A stretch of DNA of 64,000 bases from Pardosa pseudoannulata. Lineage: Eukaryota; Arthropoda; Arachnida; Araneae; Lycosidae. Below are positions 45,518-54,691 of the stretch, in pieces (positions within the stretch are counted from its first letter, which is position 1; each line of letters begins with the position of its first letter). Both the position numbers and the translations under genes were made by a program. Below the pieces are notes generated by a model that did no database searches, was not told where the DNA came from, and saw nothing but the letters and a program-made list of their open reading frames with translations. The DNA is taken from NCBI GenBank assembly GCA_032207245.1, contig CM063502.1, positions 118,211,429 to 118,275,428 on the forward strand, written 5' to 3'.

Positions 45518-48500
45518 ATGGCATACCTTGTAAGGTTTAAAAAGGTTGATTTGTTGGCTTTGGCTTATGAGATGAAAGTGGAAACTAGTTCAGGAGATAG
45601 GATCGCGGATATATGCGGCAAAATTAAAAATGCTCCTAACTATGATGAGGAAATTTTTAAGGCTTGTTTGGAGCAATTAAAATCAGAAAGGGAACAAGAA
45701 GAGGCTAGGGCTGAACGAGAGGCTGCTGAATCTAGGGCTGAAAAAGAGGCAGAGCGGGCATACGAGCTTGAGCGATTGCGTATTACAAACGCGGCAGAAA
45801 CCACGAGTTTAGGATCGTCAAGAACAGAGATTTACCGTCCCAAACGGGAGCTAAAAAGTTTGATGCGCCCTTTTCACCCTGAGCATTCCGAAATTTCGTT
45901 ATATCTGAGTTTGTTCGAAAGACAAGCCAGTGTAGCGGGAATTGAGGAAGAGGAATGGGTTTCCCAGTTAATTGCGCTGTTACCTCTTGAAATTTCCCAA
46001 AATCTAATTAAGGAACCAGAAGAGAAAATGAGTGATTATCAGTATATGAAAAAGGTACTGTTAAGCCGATTTAAAATGAAACCTGATGCTTGTCGGATTA
46101 AATTCACATCCCTACAGAAAACCACTACATGGAAAGATTTAGTTTTTGACCTGCGAACATATTTAAATCATTGGTTAGAAGGAATGGAGGTAGTTAGTTT
46201 TGAGACCTTAAAAGAACTTTTGATAGCAGATCAGTTAAAAAAGAGGGCTACCCCGGAGATGAAAGAACATTTCCTAGATATTTGGGGTGAAATTAAGGAT
46301 CCTGTAGAATTAGGCGAAAAACTAGACAGTTTCGAAGCCGTTAGAAAGATTCGGAAACCAACTCTTTCAAAATTTCCAAACAATGAGAAGCGCCTTGAAA
46401 GAGCAAAAACGAATTCGGAATCGGTAAGCGAACCCGATAACAAAGAGAGTTCCCCGAAGCAGTTGGAGTCTAGAGACAGGCGGAACGCAGAATTCGACAA
46501 AAGACGCTTGCCGGTGTGTTATCATTGTCATGCCCCTGGGCATTTGCGACCGAATTGTCCGCAGAGGAAAAGGGATAATCCCCGAGAACAAATAAATTTT
46601 TTGGGCGAGGATGAATTAGATAAAGATGTTTTTGGACCATATTTGAGCAAAATGAAAGTAAATGGGAAAGAAATCACGGCATTGCGAGATTCAGGAAGTT
46701 CTTTTGATTTAGTGAACAAAAATTATGTGAGTACGAAAGATTTTACTGGTGAGACTGTCTGGCTAAAACAAGCTATTGATTCACACTGTAATTGTTTCGC
46801 GGTTGCCTCAGTAATTTTAGAAAGCCCCGAATTCGGCAGAGTAAAAACCAAAGCAGCCGTAGTAGATAGAGAAGGACGTTCTGTGTACTTGCTAGGTAAT
46901 CGAACAGCTCGACTAATCGAGGAGGTTAAATCAAAGCCAAATCTTTGTCAAGTGATTACGCGCAGTCACAAAAGGAGAGAGGAAGGTACTACGGATAGGG
47001 AGTTAAATAACGCTGAAGAAAATATTCCTGCTATAATTTCTGATGGCGATGACGCACATCAGATTTCTTTACCCGACGTTAAAGAGAATGGGAATTATCT
47101 GTTGCAAGTCGATCAAAACGTGTTAGCTTGCGAACAAAAAAAATGTGAAACCTTAACACCATGTTGGGAAAAACAAAAAAAAGGTGAAACCGAGTTTTGT
47201 TTTAAAGATAATTTATTATTTAGGAAAAGTGTAGACCACCGAGGTCAAGAGAATTATCAGTTGGTTGTTCCTAAGAAATTTAGACCTAAGATTCTATCAA
47301 TGTCGCATGAGGGTACTTCCGCTCACGCCGGAGTGACAAAGACTAAGGACAGGTTATTAAGTTATTACTTCTGGCCTCATTGCATTAGAGAAGTGGAAGA
47401 ATTTGTCCGCAGTTGTGACCCGTGTCAGAGAGTAGGAAAACCCCGGGATAAAAAGAAGGCTCCTCTCAAACTTGTACCTATTATAACGGAGGTGTTTTCA
47501 AAAATAAATATTGATACGGTAGGTCCCCTTCCCGAAAGTGCTAAAGGAAACAAATATTTAGTCACGGCGATTTGTATGTCATCGAAATACCCTGATGCCA
47601 TTCCTGTAACGGATATTGGATCGGTTTCTATAATCGACGCTTTAATGGCATTGTTCAGTAGGTACGGTTATGCTAGGGAAATTCAGTGTGACTTGGGCAC
47701 AAGTTTTACGAGCAACCTAACCTCCGAATTTTTTGAGAAGTTTGGAATTAGGGTAACTCATTCGTCGGTCTTTCATCCGCAATCTAACCCTGTGGAACGA
47801 TTTCACAGAACCCTAAAACGGCTTTTACGGGTAATGTGTCTAGAATCAAAGGAGGACTGGGAAAAGAACCTTCCTGCAGCCCTGTTAGCGCTTAGAACTG
47901 TAACCCATGAAAGTACGGGCTTCAGCCCCGCAGAGTTAGTGTACGGGAAAAATTTGAGAATGCCGGAAACTTTATTATATGATCATTGGGTAAATCCCGG
48001 AGAAAACGATTCCGCGGTGACGGAATACGTATTTGATTTGATCAATCGATTAAAAGAATGTCAGGAGCTAGCTGTAGAAAGAATGACAGAAGCTCAGAAC
48101 AAAAGGAAGTTTTGGTACGATAAAGGGTCTGTTAGGAGACAATTTAAAAAGGGTGATCGAGTTTTGGTGCTAGCCACAGCGCGACCAAACAAATTAGCAG
48201 TGCAATGGGTTGGCCCCGGTATCATTGAAAATCAGATTTCCGATACCAATTACCTTGTTAGAATGCAGGACAGAAACAAGACTCAAGTATACCATGTTAA
48301 CATGCTAAAACCTTATCATCAGAGAGCAGAAACTGTTAACTTGATATATTCTGAATCAGAGGAGGATAAAGACTCAGGGAAAGACTTAGACATTATTTAT
48401 CCGGAAGCGGATCCGAATGTCTATGATTTCGAGAGTATAGCTAAGGATAGCGAGTTGAGTAAAAGGCTGACAGACGAACAGATCGGACAATTAAGCGAAT

Positions 48501-49846
48501 TATTAAATCGACGGAAAAGGGTATTTTCGAATGACCCTGGGAAAACAGATTTGGTGGAATTTGATATTGAACTGATTAGTGATGAGGTGATTCGATCAAA
48601 ACCCTATCGGACGTCTCAACGTCAAACAGAGGTATTGAAAACGGAAATCCAACGAATGTTAGATTTACATCTAATCGAAATTGGGAATTCCGATTATACC
48701 TCACCTATCATTCTAGTAGAATCTCCTAATAAACCGCCACGTCCATGCATAGATTTCCGTCGGTTAAACGCAATAACGAAAAAAGTTTTTTTCCCCCTCC
48801 CCAATATTGAGGAGAGAGTCGAACTCGTATCCTCCGCCTCGTTTATTACAGTCTTAGATCTAACAAAAGGCTACTGGCAGATCCCCATGAGCGAAAGAGC
48901 GCGACGTTTCGCTGCTTTTACCACCCCTTTCGGCACATACATCCCTCTAAGAATGGCTTTTGGGCTTGTAAACGCTCCGTTTTTCTTTAGCCAAATGATG
49001 TCTCAACTGTTAGGAGAATGTGAGACTTTCGCTGTACCATACTTAGATGACGTAGCGATTTATTCAAATACCTGGGAGGAGCATTTAAAACATTTGGACA
49101 CCGTATTAAGAAAAATAGAAAAGGCTGGCCTAACGGTAAAACCTTCAAAATGCCGATTTGCTCAGAAACATACAAAATATCTGGGACATATAGTTGGAAG
49201 TGGTGTTCGCAGCCCCGCCGAAGCGAAAATTAAGGCTGTTTTAGACTTTCCAAAACCTGTGACCAAAACACAAATTAGATCGTTTTTAGGTCTAGCCGGA
49301 TACTACGCTCATTACGTACAGAATTTTTCAGTTATCGCGGCTCTTCTTACGGATGCATTGAAGGGAAAACGAAAGAGCGAAGCTATTGTCTGGACGGAAG
49401 AGTTAGAGCGCGCTTTTAATACGCTGAAAGAGAGATTAACGAGCAATCCTGTGCTAAATTCCCCGGATTACACGCGTCCATTCATTGTTCAGACTGACGC
49501 TTCAGATAACGGTCTTGGAGCGGTTCTATCGCAAAAAGATAGTGAAGAGAAAGAACACACAGTTCTATTTCTCAGTAAGAAGTTTTCAGATGCAGAACGG
49601 AAGTACAGTACGATTGAAAAGGAATGTCTAGCAATAATTTTTGCTGTTAAAAAATTAAAATACTATTTGGATGGTCAGGAGTTTACAATCGTAACCGATC
49701 ATAACCCGCTGACGTGGTTGAAAAAGCAGTCCAATACCAATCCTAGGTTATTACGTTGGTCATTGGTTTTGCAGCCTTTCCGATACAAGGTTGTACATCA
49801 GCCTGGAAAGGAAAATCAAAACGCTGACTGTCTCAGTCGTCTATAA
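45518..49846 (+). CDS. gag-pol: Gag-Pol polyprotein, order Gag-PR-IN-RT-RNase H
   Basis: The frame is open from 45,494; I prefer the ATG at 45,518 (MAYLVRFKKVDLLALAYEMK), which follows a putative splice acceptor. Numbering below counts from 45,494. It has a charged coiled coil (residues ~60-100), a Gag core (~115-300), a CCHC knuckle CYHCHAPGHLRPNC (342-355), a protease motif DSGSS (399-403), the integrase zinc finger H605/H611/C641/C644, catalytic D674, D733 and E768, a GPY/F-like segment (WVGPGIIENQI), then RT with YLDD at 1183-1186 and RNase H with D1335 (TDASDNGLGAVL) up to DCLSRL-stop. All catalytic residues are present and there is no stop or frameshift. Gag and Pol share one frame, so no recoding site separates them. 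IN preceding RT is unlike ordinary Ty3/gypsy. Confidence 0.95.
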   Translation: MAYLVRFKKVDLLALAYEMKVETSSGDRIADICGKIKNAPNYDEEIFKACLEQLKSEREQEEARAEREAAESRAEKEAERAYELERLRITNAAETTSLGSSRTEIYRPKRELKSLMRPFHPEHSEISLYLSLFERQASVAGIEEEEWVSQLIALLPLEISQNLIKEPEEKMSDYQYMKKVLLSRFKMKPDACRIKFTSLQKTTTWKDLVFDLRTYLNHWLEGMEVVSFETLKELLIADQLKKRATPEMKEHFLDIWGEIKDPVELGEKLDSFEAVRKIRKPTLSKFPNNEKRLERAKTNSESVSEPDNKESSPKQLESRDRRNAEFDKRRLPVCYHCHAPGHLRPNCPQRKRDNPREQINFLGEDELDKDVFGPYLSKMKVNGKEITALRDSGSSFDLVNKNYVSTKDFTGETVWLKQAIDSHCNCFAVASVILESPEFGRVKTKAAVVDREGRSVYLLGNRTARLIEEVKSKPNLCQVITRSHKRREEGTTDRELNNAEENIPAIISDGDDAHQISLPDVKENGNYLLQVDQNVLACEQKKCETLTPCWEKQKKGETEFCFKDNLLFRKSVDHRGQENYQLVVPKKFRPKILSMSHEGTSAHAGVTKTKDRLLSYYFWPHCIREVEEFVRSCDPCQRVGKPRDKKKAPLKLVPIITEVFSKINIDTVGPLPESAKGNKYLVTAICMSSKYPDAIPVTDIGSVSIIDALMALFSRYGYAREIQCDLGTSFTSNLTSEFFEKFGIRVTHSSVFHPQSNPVERFHRTLKRLLRVMCLESKEDWEKNLPAALLALRTVTHESTGFSPAELVYGKNLRMPETLLYDHWVNPGENDSAVTEYVFDLINRLKECQELAVERMTEAQNKRKFWYDKGSVRRQFKKGDRVLVLATARPNKLAVQWVGPGIIENQISDTNYLVRMQDRNKTQVYHVNMLKPYHQRAETVNLIYSESEEDKDSGKDLDIIYPEADPNVYDFESIAKDSELSKRLTDEQIGQLSELLNRRKRVFSNDPGKTDLVEFDIELISDEVIRSKPYRTSQRQTEVLKTEIQRMLDLHLIEIGNSDYTSPIILVESPNKPPRPCIDFRRLNAITKKVFFPLPNIEERVELVSSASFITVLDLTKGYWQIPMSERARRFAAFTTPFGTYIPLRMAFGLVNAPFFFSQMMSQLLGECETFAVPYLDDVAIYSNTWEEHLKHLDTVLRKIEKAGLTVKPSKCRFAQKHTKYLGHIVGSGVRSPAEAKIKAVLDFPKPVTKTQIRSFLGLAGYYAHYVQNFSVIAALLTDALKGKRKSEAIVWTEELERAFNTLKERLTSNPVLNSPDYTRPFIVQTDASDNGLGAVLSQKDSEEKEHTVLFLSKKFSDAERKYSTIEKECLAIIFAVKKLKYYLDGQEFTIVTDHNPLTWLKKQSNTNPRLLRWSLVLQPFRYKVVHQPGKENQNADCLSRL

Positions 49847-50086
49847 CCTTGGATGTGTCATTTTGTTGTAGGTGTAAATAGTTTAACATTTGAGTAATTT
49901 TTTTTGTGTGTTTAGTGCTTAAAAGTATTTCAGTTTTGTGTATTTATCAGAGTTTAAATTGTAAATTTTAATTTTAAATGTGTTAAATTTTGAGCATGTA
50001 ATTGGCCTCGAGTGGAGAGTAAGTTGACTCACTTTTAAGTTCATTAGAGAATTTCCATCGTCAGACTCCGGAGAATTCTCTTCCTT

Positions 50087-50100
50087 AGGGGGGAGGAAGA
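50087..50100 (+). other. Polypurine tract of the Gmr1-like element
   Basis: AGGGGGGAGGAAGA directly precedes the TG of the 3' LTR, as expected for the plus-strand primer. Confidence 0.85.
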
Positions 50101-51130
50101 TGTAACGGCGTAATATAGTGGTGTATCGTCAAAGAACTTTGCTTTGAAAGGTGGACTTGTGTGGATACAAAAGAATTGTTTTCTACGGCACCATGAAGTC
50201 TACACGGCCGCGCACTATAGTGAAGGAACAATACGCCAGACTGGACGGTACCTTTTCTGTCAGCTAAAAAGATGATCGCGGAACGACAAAGGGTTTGCCG
50301 CTTCTCAGATGTTGCCGCTAATGCAATCTTAGCTTTACGGCCGATAATGGTTTAACCCGGACCAATGCAGTTGGTCGAAGATGAGGTCATCGCTAGGTGA
50401 CCCAATAATAAAATTGTGGGTGAGGCCCGTCTCTTGGAGGCCCCTCCCCTAGAAAGAGACGAAGAAGATATTTTTTTTGGAAAGAAGTTAGTTAGCAAGC
50501 AATCAGCTAATTCGTAGGTCGCCTTGACCTGTCTCTCTACCGGAGAGTTTTATTTGCTATAATCCCACCTTGGGATCTTTTCTTGAAGGAGTAGCCGGCA
50601 TTGGCTAACTCGTAGGTCGCCTTGACCTGTCTCTCTACCGGAGAGTTTTATTTGCGATAATCCCACCTTGGGATCTTTTCTTGAGTAGCCCGCATCGGCT
50701 AACTCGAAGGTCGTCTCGACCAGTCTCTCCATCGGAGAGTTTTCATTAGCGAAATCCCGTCTTGGGATAAATCTTTTGTGAGATTGAAGTGATACCCTGT
50801 GCTTGGGGTTCTTCGTATACTATTATAATCCTCTTCAGGATTGTTGCTGTTCTTCAGAACTGTGCTAGAGTTTTTAAGTGTGTTTCAGTGATATAGTGAG
50901 AAAGCTACGAATTGTGTCTTCCGTCTATGCTACCATATTTCGGCAGAGTCTGAATTAGTTTAGGAACCCGTCTCTACTCAGGCCTACGTGTACTCATCAC
51001 CTCCTGTGATCAGATTGTTTTATTTTATACTTGTGAAATAATGTATATAGCTGATGTGTAAATAAACCAATTAGTCTAGTACATCGGATTCTTCCTTGTG
51101 TCTCCTGAAACAGGGACCGGATACGTTACA
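50101..51130 (+). repeat. 3' LTR of the Gmr1-like gypsy element (1,030 bp)
   Basis: Identical in layout to the 5' LTR except for three, not two, copies of the hairpin module (units start about 50,506, 50,604 and 50,698). The length difference of 98 bases equals one unit. Confidence 0.95.
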
Positions 51131-51134
51131 ACAT

Positions 51135-51834
51135 GGACGATTTTTTAAGTGGAGCTGATACTTTAGAAAAGGCCAAGATACAATCCCTGCTAATTCAGCT
51201 TTTGAGAAAGGGTGGAATGGAGTTACAAAAATGGATCTCCAATGATCCAGAACTGTTACGAGATGTTTCTAGTACAGATTATTCATTTATGAAAATTTCT
51301 CAGCAAATTTCTGTGAAAGCATTAGGACTGCTGTGGCAACCTCATTCTGATTATTTTAACTTCAAGGTAAACATCGAGCATAAGGATGTTTACACAAAAA
51401 GAGAAGTTTTCTCAGCTATAGCCAGACTTTTCGACCCTTTAGGACTAGTGGGACCAGTGGTAACAAAGGCAAAAATGTTTTTGCAGAGCCTTTCGCAACA
51501 AAAGCTGGATTGGAATGATCCGTTGCCAGCATATTTACTCAATGAATGGAAGGAATTTCTTCTAAAGTTAGAAGAGATAAATAAAATCACTGTTCCAAGA
51601 TATGTCCTTATTGAAGATGCTATCCAGATAGAAGTCCATGGCTTCGCAGATGCAAGTCAGAAGGCTTACGCTGCTTCGTTGTACATAAGATGTTGCTCCA
51701 AGACTGGACAATTCAAAACAAGACTTCTTTGTAGCAAATCCAGAGTAGCTCCTTTGAAGACCTTAACCATTCCCCGTCTGGAGCTTTGCGCGGCATTATT
51801 GCTAGCAAGATTAGTCAAAAGGACCACATCTATA
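51135..51834 (+). pseudogene. BEL/Pao RT (C-terminal) and RNase H start
   Basis: Immediately after the gypsy insertion the reading resumes with the Asp-Asp codons of the RT active site and FLSGADTLEKAK. It continues through KALGLLWQPHSDYF, SAIARLFDPLGLVGPV and the RNase H entry (EVHGFADASQKAYAASLY, LTIPRLELCAALLLARL). It stops at the copia insertion at 51,840. The piece itself has no internal stop, so the RT region decayed little before the insertions. Confidence 0.9.
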
Positions 51835-51839
51835 CTTTG

Positions 51840-52475
51840 TGTTAGAAGTTTCAGCCGAATCGGCACCTTCCGTAACTTTCAGTGAATCCCGGCAATTTGT
51901 CTATTAGTTCGTTTATTTATGTAAGTTAACCGAGGCAGGAGATTTGACAGCTACCGTAATCGCCAGTTAGATTGTTTTTGTTAAGGAAGCTGACTCTCGC
52001 AGTTATTTTGTTCGTGACGTCTGCACGGCAGACACTAATGTGGCTTCAACTCACTCGGCGGCTACGATCTGTGTAATTTTGTGATTGGCTGAGTGGGGGG
52101 AGGAAGCCGCATGATTATGCTAATTAGCATGATATACCTGCTGCTGGATATATAAGGCTGACAAGCAGGAGGCAAGGTATCCTTTTTTTGGTCAGCTGTG
52201 AGGGTAGCAGTATCAGATTAGAAAATCCCTTTTGTTTGACTTTGTATTTTTTTTAATGGTATTAGGGTTAAATGTTTTTCTGTAATAGGTGATTGTTAAA
52301 TTTAGTATGTTTATTTTGTTAACTTTTTTTGAAAAACTTTTAGAACTTAAATAAAAATGTTTAGTTCAAATACTCGATTTTTTATTTCTTGTCATTCTGC
52401 ACAAGTCATGCTGGCTTCAACTTTAAATATCTTTTGTATCAGAGATGTCCAGCACTATTAGGTAGCTGGTCATCA
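51840..52475 (+). repeat. 5' LTR of the copia element
   Basis: It contains an inverted CCAAT box (GATTGG, 52,083-52,088), a perfect 14-bp palindrome ATGCTAATTAGCAT (52,117-52,130), a TATA box TATATAA (52,149-52,155) and AATAAA (52,350-52,355), in that order. This looks like a complete promoter and poly(A) unit. Confidence 0.93.
52117..52155 (+). promoter_or_regulatory. Copia LTR core promoter with octamer-like palindrome and TATA box
   Basis: ATGCTAATTAGCAT is a perfect palindrome containing TAATTA homeodomain-type and ATGCTAAT octamer-like sites. TATATAAGG follows 18 bases later. The arrangement is conserved in both LTRs. Confidence 0.55.
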
Positions 52476-52479
52476 ATAA

Positions 52480-52489
52480 GGTTATGGGC
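52480..52489 (+). other. Copia primer-binding site matching an internal initiator-tRNA half
   Basis: GGTTATGGGC, four bases after the LTR, is the reverse complement of the anticodon-arm segment of initiator methionine tRNA. It is the site type used by Drosophila copia, which is primed by a 5' half of that tRNA. Confidence 0.6.
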
Positions 52490-52617
52490 TTACCATTAAA
52501 GTGGCAGACTTGTTTGCAGTTAGAGCGACTTGAAGCTTTTACTAGACAGTTCTAAAAGGGGGGGGGGGCTGTTCGAATTTTTTTTGTTACTTAAAAATAT
52601 TTTTATTGTTGTTAGAT

Positions 52618-54691
52618 ATGGCTACCGCTCAGTATAGTATTGAGAAGTTAAACGCACTGAATTACGTGAATTGGGCTGCGGATGTTAAGCATTTGTTGCT
52701 TGAAAAGAATGCGGGGAATATAGTAAACGGTAGTGAAACACTCCCTGTAAAGATAAAGGATGGATCGGGAGTTACACAAAAAGACGTGGCGGATTTTCAT
52801 GCCCGCTCGAGGTTAGCAAGGGCTATAATTTATTTAAACATCGAGCCCGAGTATAGAAAAATTATTGAGAATGAGGAAAATGTTGTTGAAACTTGGAAAA
52901 AGTTAAAGTTGCATTTTCAACCAGATAACAGATCTAGACATATGTCTCTATTTTCGGAATTATGTGCATGTAAGATAAAATCTGGTGAAAGCATTGATTT
53001 GTACGCGTCACGATTAAGGCGGATTTCAGAACAATTTAGTTCCATAAACCAACCTATTAAAGAGGTGTATATCTCATTCCAAATGTTAAGATACTTATCC
53101 TCACAGTTTGACAGTATAGTTCAATCTATTTTACGCTGGCCGGAAGAAAAATTCATTTTCAAAGATATAGTAATCGAGCTCATCACAGAAGAAACAAGGC
53201 TGAAGTTAAAAGACAGTGATCTTTTTGAACCAGCGGCTAGTATGGTTCAACATAAACCCAGCATGAAGTGCTACAAATGCCGGAAAACAGGTCGTCGACA
53301 AATAGATTGCCGACCATCGTCAGAAGAATCAAGAAAAACCCAACAAGTTGATTCTCGGGGGAGAACCTGGCAACCAATGTCTAGAAGGAGGACAGCCCTA
53401 CAGCCGTATAGAGACAATTCAAAAGGTTCACCAGTCCAAACTTCCCGTTCATCGTCGCCCAGTTCCAGTTACAGTAATCCTGACTATCATCACAAAACTT
53501 GGAAGCAAAGGAGTACTAAGGACAGCTTCAGTCAACGGAACAAAAGTAATGTTTGTTCTTTTGTTTATGCCTTTTTAAATGAATCTCGTAGTGAAAGTGA
53601 ACATTTCATTTTTGACACTGCCGCTTCTCACCATTTATGTAAAAGTAAAAATATGTTCATTGAATTTGCTCCCATAAATGGTGAGAGGATGGCCATTGCT
53701 ATTGATGGGGTAACATTTCCAATTGAGGGAAGAGGAGTGTTAAAACTAAAGTTTGGAAGAGAATTTTTTATTTTAAAGATGTATTGTATACACCTAAACT
53801 TAGACGCAATCTTATTTCAGGGCCTAAACTTGACATAAATGGGGTCACTTATAAATGTGAACAGGGAATTGTAAAAATGTATCAAGATGGGGAACATATA
53901 TTTTCAGAATTTTTAAAAGATGGAGTTTATCAAATGTATCCAAAAATATTAGAGGAGAAGGTTAAACATGTAAGATTTGAGGCTTGTACTGTTAACTTAC
54001 AAAGTATGGAGCTATGGCATCGACGATATGCCCACATAAACACACATAGCATTAAGAGGACATGTCGTAACAAAGGTGCAAGGGGTATCCCTAACTTAAA
54101 ACGAAATGGTTATAGTTGTGAAACCTGTAAACTTAACAAATTTAGGCGAGTTTCATTTAAAACCATTGGTCAAACACGATCAAATAAACCGCTGGAGTTA
54201 CTCCACATGGACGTGTGGGGACCTGCTGAGGTAACAGGGCGTAATGGAGAGAGATATTTTCTAAGTATAATAGATGACTATTCCAATAAGACATCCCTGT
54301 ACCCATTAACAGAAAAATCTAAGGTGTTTGAAGTTTTAAACGACATGTAACACAGGCAGAACGTACTCTTGATTGTCGTGTTAAATCCATTAGAACGGAC
54401 AATGGACGTGAATTTGATAACGCAAGATTTAATGCATTTTGCAAAGAACACGGCATTAGACATGAATTCACGAATACATACACACCAGAGCAGAATGGAG
54501 TAGCCGAACGCTACAACCAGACAGTGTTAAATGGGACTAGAACCATTCTTGATGAAAGTGGTTTAGGGAGAGAGTTTTGGCCTGAAGCAGCCCTGTATTT
54601 CACCTATACATGGAACAGAGTTTGCCATAAACATCAGCAGAAAACTGCTTGTGAGCTGTATAGAGGTACAAGACCGTCAGTAAACCATTTG
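52618..54691 (+). pseudogene. Copia Gag, protease and integrase (5' piece)
   Basis: From the ATG (MATAQYSIEKLNALNYVNWA) come the copia-type Gag (YLNIEPEYRKII, LCACKIKSGESIDLYASRLR), a zinc knuckle in which the His is Arg (CYKCRKTGRRQIDC), the protease (FIFDTAASHHLCKS) and the integrase (LWHRRYAHINTHSIK; LLHMDVWGPAEVTGR; IRTDNGREFDN; TPEQNGVAERYNQ). Frame changes lie near 53,780 and 54,340. The integrase D, D and E are visible. The reading is cut at 54,692 by the nested element. Confidence 0.9.

Larger units (their letters stand above)
43612..51130 (+). mobile_element. Young Ty3/gypsy retrotransposon with integrase before RT (Gmr1-like order)
   Basis: LTRs at 43,612-44,543 and 50,101-51,130 begin TGTAACGGCG and end TACGTTACA. 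They are flanked by the 4-bp duplication ACAT (43,608-43,611 and 51,131-51,134). One intact frame encodes Gag, protease, integrase, RT and RNase H in that order; no envelope is present. A polypurine tract (AGGGGGGAGGAAGA, 50,087-50,100) abuts the 3' LTR. I count about two base differences between the LTRs outside one extra 98-bp module in the right one. So the insertion is recent, and it is the best candidate for an active element here. Confidence 0.95.

Noticed and set aside
43612..51130. Envelope gene making the Gmr1-like element a retrovirus-like agent
   Set aside because: RNase H ends at 49,846 and only about 250 bases lie before the 3' LTR; no glycoprotein, signal peptide or membrane segment is present.
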